DNA from: Thinopyrum elongatum | Lineage: Eukaryota > Streptophyta > Magnoliopsida > Poales > Poaceae | Direction of reading: 5' to 3' | Assembly (NCBI GenBank): GCA_011799875.1 | Contig: CM022298.1 | Coordinates: 729,909,111 to 729,973,110 of the forward strand | DNA: 64,000 bases | Shown: in pieces, positions 57,519 to 64,000 of the stretch | Layout: each line of letters begins with the position of its first letter | Position numbering within the stretch: position 1 is the stretch's first letter | Notes under the pieces: model-generated | Told to the model about the DNA's origin: nothing | The model's database searches: none | Seen by the model: only the letters and a program-made list of their open reading frames with translations | Position numbers and translations under genes: made by a program

Positions 57519-57790
57519 ACTGCATCACCTCTATGCATAAACATGATTAGACCAATGCCGAATTTTGGTTCGGCATCCACGCCACGAGTAGCACCCATGG
57601 CTAGTACTCCTATCGCTCCTATACTATCGCCGCAAGCATATTCTTCTACAATGGACGAAGCCTTTAGCTAAACTTATGAAGATATGAACAAGATGTTTAT
57701 GGAATCCTTCGGATTTGAGCCGAAGATGAAGAACCATATGTACCAAAAGCCATATCCGGCATACTTTGATAGAATTGCCTACCTGAAAGT

Positions 57791-58924
57791 GCATCTCCAT
57801 ATTACCCTAGTTGGTTTTGATGATTTATGACAAAACCATTGAGAGGACTAATGTTTTAATTGAGCTTATTTCATGTATAGCATGTGATTTCATTGTGTAT
57901 CAGGATTGGCTATGAGTGGAAGATGATTGGTGACCCCTACAAACAACTTTTCTAGTTGTTGTCCTCATCAAGCTCATAGTTTGTAGTTTCTAGGTATTTT
58001 GGTGAATTCAAGATTCACATTAAGTATAGGACAACTGTAGTATGAATACGGGCACAAGCAATGACTCTGGTTTGAATTCCAAGAAGTGATCCTAAGCCAT
58101 AGTTATCCAAAATCAACTCCCTAGCCATATTTGTATGAATTTATCTAAGCCCCGGTACCTCCGAAGATTTTCTTCCAGTACTACCGAGCCACCTAGGGTT
58201 ATTCATGCTAAGAGATCAAACCTAGACTCAATTGTTTTGAACAACCGTTCTTTTCGTTCCGGAACTGCCGACCCCTATATTCCACTTTGACAAAGCCTCC
58301 AGTTTTGTTCTGCACTTCCGAGCATCACATTTCATAGGCACTTCCAAGCCATCTCGGTTTGCTTCTCTTTTGTCACAATATAAGTCATGAGCATCCGCTC
58401 TTTTTCTGCAGATTTCTCAAATCTTGCAATGGTTCTGTTTTGTGCGGTACTACCGAGTAATTTGTTTTACCAGCACTTTCAAGCCATTCTATACCTGCAG
58501 AAAAGGTGCTACCTTTTTGGTGTTCAGAACCACTGCTCAAATTCCATCGGTACTTCCAAATACTATATTTCTTCTGGTTTCTGTTCACTGCCCTGGCTGT
58601 TCAAATTTATTTGAACTAGCTTAGTAGTTCCACTAGTTTTCTGCCGGTGCTTCCGAGGCTATGTTACTTGCTGTGTAATAGTCAAATTTTGGATCTCCTC
58701 TATATATTCTCTACCACACCCCTTCGTGGTTGCAATCACCTCACTCCATTCATCCATCTATTTCACCCCATTGTTAGACACCCACATCCACAACTCCACT
58801 CCACTTCATCCACCTACGACATAGAGAAAGACAGATCCAAGGCAAGAGAAGAAAAAAGAAGTGTTGGGTGATTCCGTGATTCACATCTTGAATCTTTGAC
58901 AACCAAGGAGTCTCATTTCTTGAA
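57791..58924 (+). mobile_element. Probable LTR-derived region
   Basis: Follows the gag-like remnant and contains a TATA-like ctctatatattctct (58696-58710) before a C-rich leader, as in LTR promoters. Repeated phrases of the ggtactaccgag type are spread over 58150-58660. Terminal ends are not identified, so the element type is uncertain. Confidence 0.35.
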
Positions 58925-59267
58925 TGCTGTAGGGATACACAACAGAATACAAAAAAAAATCCATCCTACGCACCAGCCCAGGATCACTATGAAGATGCAT
59001 ACAAGGTTTGATCTGTTCGTTACCAACTTGTAGCAGCAGCGGAAGAAGAGTTGGCAAAGAACGTTGGTGTAGATTCCCGTAGTTAGGATTTTACAACTTC
59101 CCAACTGCGATAATTTTTCCTCCCTTAAACATAAGATCGAACGTACGATCTCTCTACCAGGTTGCACACATACGGTGTCACTGATCCAGTAGCGCTTCAC
59201 CGCCCAGAACTAATCACCACCGGAGACTAGGCAGCCTTGCGGCACTACGAAACTATTTCGTGTAGAA

Positions 59268-59269
59268 GC

Positions 59270-59321
<52 letters not shown>
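59268..59321. repeat. (GA)n microsatellite
   Basis: About 27 uninterrupted ag/ga dinucleotides inside the Copia LTR. Confidence 0.95.
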
Positions 59322-59324
<3 letters not shown>

Positions 59325-59519
59325 CGGATCATTGCATGCCATTTGGTGAGAGCTCAAAGGCTCAACTTGGAGTGGAGTTTGGAGGGCTCCCTTCCTCCCC
59401 TATTTAAAGGAGAAGAAGGGGTGGGGGAGGCAAGGATGTGGCTGCCCAAAAGCCCCCCACCCCCCACCAACATAGCCCGACAAAAGGGGGAGCTTACCCC
59501 CAAAGGGCCCCCCTTACCT

Positions 59520-59612
59520 TGCCCCCCCCCCCAACACTTTCCACACTTGGGGGGGGGGGGGGGGGGGCTGCCCCAACATTTTCCACCAAGGAAGGGGGGG
59601 GGGGGGGAGGGG
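59520..59612. repeat. Poly(C)/poly(G) runs
   Basis: C9 near 59521 and uninterrupted G runs of more than 15 bases near 59550 and 59597, an unusual homopolymer cluster within the LTR. Confidence 0.9.
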
Positions 59613-60814
59613 GCTGCCTCCCAAAGGGGGCGCCACTCTAGCACAACCCACAAAAGGGGGAGGGCTGTCCCCCAATGGGGAACCCCCTCCCAACACTTGG
59701 TCCTTTGTGTGCGTTGCCCCTTGGGGCCTTCTGAAAAATTCCAGGAGGACCCGGAACATTTCCAGAACCCTTCAAAAAAATTTGGACACAGTCAGATACT
59801 TTTCCTGCTTGATGGTATTTGTGACTTTCTCCGAAACTTTTCCAGTTACTCCGAAACACTTCCGGTTTTCTCTCCGAAACATTTTCAACGTCTCCAAAAC
59901 TTTTCTGGTGACTTTTACTCAAGTCCTAACCTCCTAGTACTCAGCAAATAGATGACCCTTAAGCGTGTGACCCTGTAGGTTTGGTGAAGTATAGAAATGG
60001 CCTAGCGGAACCGTGGACATTCATGGATATTCGAGTGAACCTTTAGTTACCGTGTGCTATTCCTATTGCTTCACGATATGTTACAAAAAATCCTGAGGTG
60101 AGATTTATCGGCATCCTCGTGAATCAATAACTTGTTCACTATGCCAGTTTCCTCGGTACCGGTTTTATTCTCTTTTCTCATTTCCATGTTTCGGCATCCC
60201 TGTTATCCAATCACATGGTGTTTGGTCAGACGATGATGGATACCATGACACTGAGAGGGCCCAAAGAATATCTCTCCATTGACGGAGGAGCAAATTCCAG
60301 TCTTGTACTATCTAGTCCCTTGTCATACTTTTTTGTGAACCTGTAAGCTGCCGTAATTGCCACCCTGTTATAGATGACGTTTGACAAACGCAAAGTTCAT
60401 GAAGCAAGTATGAAGGAACTCGATACTCTCATGATCTAAGGAATTATGCAAACGTTTAACTTTCTCTGTGTTACAAATCGTTAACTTGTGACGAATGGAT
60501 CTCATAGCATATCAACAATTGGGTCGGGTCAACACAATATGTTCTCCAAACATTGTATCCTCAAAGTTACCGGCATTCACATGCCCATGACCAGGAAAAC
60601 GAAACCATCATGCAACACTTGAGCTAGTCTTAGAGGTGAGACTAGTAATCTATTTTACCTTTTTTATTTCACACATGCACATGGGTTTCTCTCCGAGGCT
60701 TTTGGATATACAGACTCGAGAACCATTACAATTATAGCATAGAACATAAACATAATTACGAACATTGAGATAAATAATAACTATTATTATTGCCTCTAGG
60801 GCATATCTCCAACA

Positions 60815-61080
60815 CTCTCCCAATTGAACTCAATGCTAATGCACTTTACACCTATGGCACACTGGTGTAAAATATGCTTCTCTTGTGGTATAGTCTTCGT
60901 TCAACGGATCTGATAAGTTCAGGTCCGTGTGTATCTTTGCATATCCTCACGTTTTCACGCTTTCACAAAAATTATAATTTGTGTGGTCTTGGCTTTGTAT
61001 ATTTGAATCATTGGTCGAACCTTGATTCTTCAGACTAAGCTATGGAGCCACTATCTTCAATCGAATCCATTTAAATATGG
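60815..61080 (-). mobile_element. Copia internal region, 3' end remnant
   Basis: Begins with the polypurine-tract complement ctctcccaattgaac next to the LTR, as in Angela-like elements. No coding frame; it fades into unassigned DNA (61081-61620), where I see nothing recognisable. Confidence 0.5.
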
Positions 61081-61621
61081 GAAAATATAACAGGGCAAAA
61101 TCGTGTGTATCCATCGATTAATCTATGAGCTGCATAAATTATATTGTATACATTTGTATGCGTGTGCATATATTTTTATATTCTTAAAGGTCTTAGTAAA
61201 GTTCATAATGCATAAGGTCTAACAAATATCTTGATAGAGGTATCTAGTGTATGATTAAGTATAACCAAATAAGATTTTCTAGGATATGCGTGGTGTTTAG
61301 GAGAAGTTAGCCATCGACATTGGCATTGCTGCTTTACTGGTTTTATCGTGGACAAATGTGCCTTACATGTGCCAGTGGATTCAATAGTATAGTATATAGT
61401 AGTTAGGCTTAGTCCATATGTGCACTGGAGGTGATCTAATGCTTAATTGCTTATGGCTCAAAATCACCGAAGCCTACATATCAACTTTTTTTTCCGAAGA
61501 ACTAACGGGTGTGCTGCTATCTCATTTAGTCAGAAGAAAGAAACAATATGTGGAAAAAGGTGATCCCTTTTTGAAGGGAACATGTCGAAACCTTAGGAAA
61601 GCGACAAAAGCATGAAACACA

Positions 61622-61744
61622 CTAGCCAATACCGACGCTCTAACATTGAACTTTAATAAATATATGGCCGTGTGCATCGTAATAATGCAGAGACCAGGGG
61701 TGATCCTCCTTTTCTAAAAAAAACTCTAGCCAATAACGACGCTC
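61622..61744 (+). mobile_element. Truncated LINE (85 bp) with 19-bp target duplication
   Basis: Flanks ctagccaataccgacgctc (61622-61640) and ctagccaataacgacgctc (61726-61744). The insert carries the LINE 3' end 'aataaatatatggccgtg' ... 'atcctccttttctaaaaaaa', the same family as the antisense tail in RPB1 intron 11. Confidence 0.85.
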
Positions 61745-62116
61745 GGATGTGTGCCTCTGTAGACCATATACACCGCTTGATGTCCTCCAGTGCCAACATT
61801 GTCACCTTGATGTCCTTCTATATGTTCGGCTGTAAAGAAGGACGTCCATGGTTCCTTATCTCTTTTGAAGCCGGACTACATCTTAGCCTTGCTTGCCTAA
61901 AATCCCACATATTCGTATGTCCTAACAGTATACGCAATAAGCTAGGCCACATGTATAAATTGATGCCTTGCGTACATGCTTTGTTATTATGATTTGCATA
62001 GATATTCATGGATGGTTGTGTGGTAGTAATCAACGGTTACAATCATCATAGTTTCATCAAATAACCAAATCAGTAAATACACAATAAAGCATATTCATTT
62101 GTAATGGATAGCACGT
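61745..62116. other. Intergenic, no recognisable feature
   Basis: Only short unconvincing ORFs; no element end seen. Confidence 0.4.
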
Positions 62117-62124
62117 GTAAAGTT

Positions 62125-63170
62125 TTTTTTGGGCCTTTCATGTGATTTTCTTCTTCTTCTTTGGATACCGTTGTAGCGCACGGAATAAGGTGAACCAAGT
62201 TGCCTCTTCCAATTCCGGTCGAACGATGGTGGGAAGAAGGCAGCAGCAGTCTGTCGCCATCGCCCCAGAGGGCTTTCAGCACCGCTGCCATCACCTGCCC
62301 CAGTAAACAGGATCTTGGTCGATGAACGCTTCATCGGTCGAGGGGCCTCCCCCGGCATCGCAGGCGTCTACACCACCATCAAAGCTAGCGAGGGAAGACA
62401 GAACTCACCGGTGATGATTGCAACCATCCTCCCAACGTCGCCACAAAAGCACGCCTCCACCACAGCACTTCACCAGCGAGATCCATCACCATCAAAGATA
62501 AAGCTTCACCGGGTGAGGTCCAGAGACGAACAATCCGCAGCCACCACCACCGCCGAGGCTGAGGAGATGGACAGCCGGACCAGCAGGGGGGGGGGGGGGG
62601 AGGGTACACACGGGCGGGAGAGAACCGATGGATGCACAAAAGGGGATCTACCCCAACACCAGAACGAAAATAAACAGGCGAAATGAAACACCTAGAAGCT
62701 ACTAGAGCTATCTACACCTGTACAGGGAGGGACCCTCACCCAACTCGTCGCCAGCCACTGCACCCTCCCCACGAGCTCCACGGCAAAGCCGGAGCCAACC
62801 TCACTGCGACAAAGACTGAGCGGGGGAACAAAATCCCCACAGCGCAGCCGTTGCCTCCGCCACGACATCCATGCCTGGAGCACAAAAGCTTGCCGGATCC
62901 ACAGATCCACAAGCACCAACCGCCAGATGCTCCAGCACATTTATTCCCCTGCGTCGCCGTCACCGCCACCCTGACAGTGTCACCCAGGAACCCTACCCTA
63001 CTATCTACATGCCTAGGGCACGGATCCGAGGCCGCTCCACTCTCCCACCGCGGGAACAGCGGCCGGAGAGGGAAGAGACCGCAGATCCAGCCGTCGGCGG
63101 AGCGAGGGACCGAGGCCTCTCCTTTTTCGCAGCTCTCAAACACCGTTCATGGGAGAGGAAAGGGGAAGGG
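62125..63170 (-). mobile_element. LINE-like non-LTR copy, antisense
   Basis: Begins with a T8 run after gtaaagtt (62117-62124), and gtaaagtt recurs at 63171-63178, a possible 8-bp target duplication. The body is GC-rich, with a long G run at about 62587-62600. Its right part is homologous to 550-680 at the window's left end. Confidence 0.6.
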
Positions 63171-63376
63171 TAAAGTTGTCATAATCCTAGCATTTGTGTT
63201 GACAAAGAGGCAACTAATTAATTCAATTAGATACAAAAGTTGCTTTTCTCGCCTTCCGCTCGTTGTGCTTTCGTGATCTTTTTTTAAGGGTGTGCCTAGA
63301 TCTCAATTAGCTGACATCAGTATATGACGTTTTTCTTTTTCTATTTCTTTTTTCATTCATTTTTATTTTTTTCGCG

Positions 63377-63480
63377 TGTGGCCGACGAGAGATGTGCAAC
63401 TGTAATTGCGTGGCCGACAGTGGATGTGCAACTGTAGTTGCGTGCGCGGAGGACGTGCAACTGTAGTTACGTGCAGTTGA
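63377..63480. repeat. Degenerate tandem repeat 'gtgcaactgtagttgcgtg'
   Basis: Three imperfect copies, each with a small internal inverted repeat (caactgtagttg), spaced about 32-45 bp apart. Confidence 0.8.
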
Positions 63481-63628
63481 AAGGCGTGCAAAGAAAAATA
63501 AATAAATAAATAAAAGAACCCACAAAAATAAAAATAAAAAGACGTAAAAGGTACGCCAATGAAAAAAGAGAGGAAAACTCAGAAGACATCCGCACGAAAC
63601 ACTTTGCACAGATCCGACGGTTCAGGAG

Positions 63629-63662
63629 TTGATTGAGAAATAACCAGTTATTTCTCAATCAA
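63629..63662. other. Perfect palindrome, 16-bp stem with 2-bp loop
   Basis: ttgattgagaaataac, ca, gttatttctcaatcaa. A third partial copy (attgagaaata) follows directly. Confidence 0.9.
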
Positions 63663-63680
63663 TTGAGAAATAGCAATCCT

Positions 63681-63898
63681 TTTTTTTTTAATAGCGCAAG
63701 CGGCCAGTCTATGTATATCGATTCGATTTGGCTGTCCAATCGATTTACCCAAAACTGTCCTAGAATACTCAAGTAAAGCTAGATAGAAATCATGGACTAA
63801 CTACACGGTTTATTAAAGTTAGATAGCAATCTTGTAAAATTTGATTCTTCTCTTGAACCTTCTTGTTTTTGGGAGGCTTTTAGAGCCGCCCGTCACAC
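63681..63898. repeat. Duplicated block, right copy
   Basis: Homologous to 701-879. It carries extra bases (for example ttggctgtccaatc and ttgaaccttc) and lacks the retro-insertion that follows cgtcacac in the left copy. Confidence 0.8.
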
Positions 63899-64000
63899 GT
63901 GCTGTGTAAAGTTGAGTGTCATATATTAAACTCAGCCACAAGTTCAGATATGTGGAATAGCCTTGTGTCAATCATGCAGAATTCACCGACTGCGAGTCAT

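Larger units (their letters stand above)
58925..60814 (-). mobile_element. Copia LTR, probably the 3' LTR of a minus-strand element
   Basis: The minus strand starts tgttggagatatgccctaga and ends near ...tccctacagca, about 1.89 kb. On its right, gggagag (minus strand) directly precedes the LTR, as the polypurine tract does before an Angela-type 3' LTR. The internal region therefore lies to the right. Contains a (GA)n run and two long G runs. ORFs within are artefacts. The left boundary is less certain. Confidence 0.75.

Noticed and set aside
59343..59951. 202-codon ORF in the right-hand Copia LTR
   Set aside because: Low-complexity Pro/Gly/Lys translation across G and C homopolymers; not a gene.

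Overview
This is eukaryotic plant DNA, almost certainly from a Triticeae grass (wheat, goatgrass or barley type). Evidence: a GT-AG-spliced nuclear RNA polymerase II gene, GH19 chitinase sequences, Angela/WIS/BARE-type Copia LTRs, TGTRACRCC-type Gypsy LTRs, Stowaway and other MITEs, a CACTA element, Helitron-like 3' ends and many poly(A)-tailed non-LTR insertions. Most open reading frames lie inside transposons and are not genes.

Layout. 1-2541: a class II chitinase gene on the minus strand, intact except for one in-frame stop, with non-LTR debris on its 3' side. 2542-16621: a candidate Helitron interrupted by a 9.3-kb Gypsy solo LTR (4068-13380). The solo LTR carries three head-to-tail copies of a 2.65-kb segment. 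16622-28569: LINE and LTR-element relics, then a nested stack (Gypsy LTR, a second Gypsy-like LTR, and a truncated Copia with its 5' LTR). 28570-39300: the single large housekeeping gene, RPB1, on the plus strand with 14 coding exons (1852 codons), including the heptad-repeat C-terminal domain. A Stowaway MITE sits in its promoter region and non-LTR insertions in introns 1 and 11; a 103-bp tandem repeat follows it. 39660-40240: a broken class I chitinase fragment with a hevein domain. 41046-44090: a non-LTR copy and low-complexity repeats. 44167-44748: a DUF4228-type gene (minus strand). 44934-49143: a Helitron-like segment, two MITEs and another non-LTR copy. 49422-52267: a CACTA element followed by a LINE 3' end. 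53621-53980: a two-exon gene for a small secreted cysteine-rich defensin-like peptide (minus strand), deduced from splice signals. 54200-64000: minisatellites, retrotransposon remnants, a Copia 3' LTR and non-LTR copies. A block at the window's right end is homologous to the chitinase 3' flank at the left end.

The real genes are not a pathway. RPB1 is a general transcription gene set among defence-related sequences (two chitinase copies, a defensin-like peptide), and the repeated chitinase flanks suggest local segmental duplication. I found no RNA genes, CRISPR arrays or prokaryotic features, and no clear new biological system. The best novelties are the defensin-like gene, the triplicated LTR segment, the RPB1 intron-1 insertion with a very long flanking duplication, and a series of extremely short poly(A)-tailed insertions flanked by 15-19 bp repeats.
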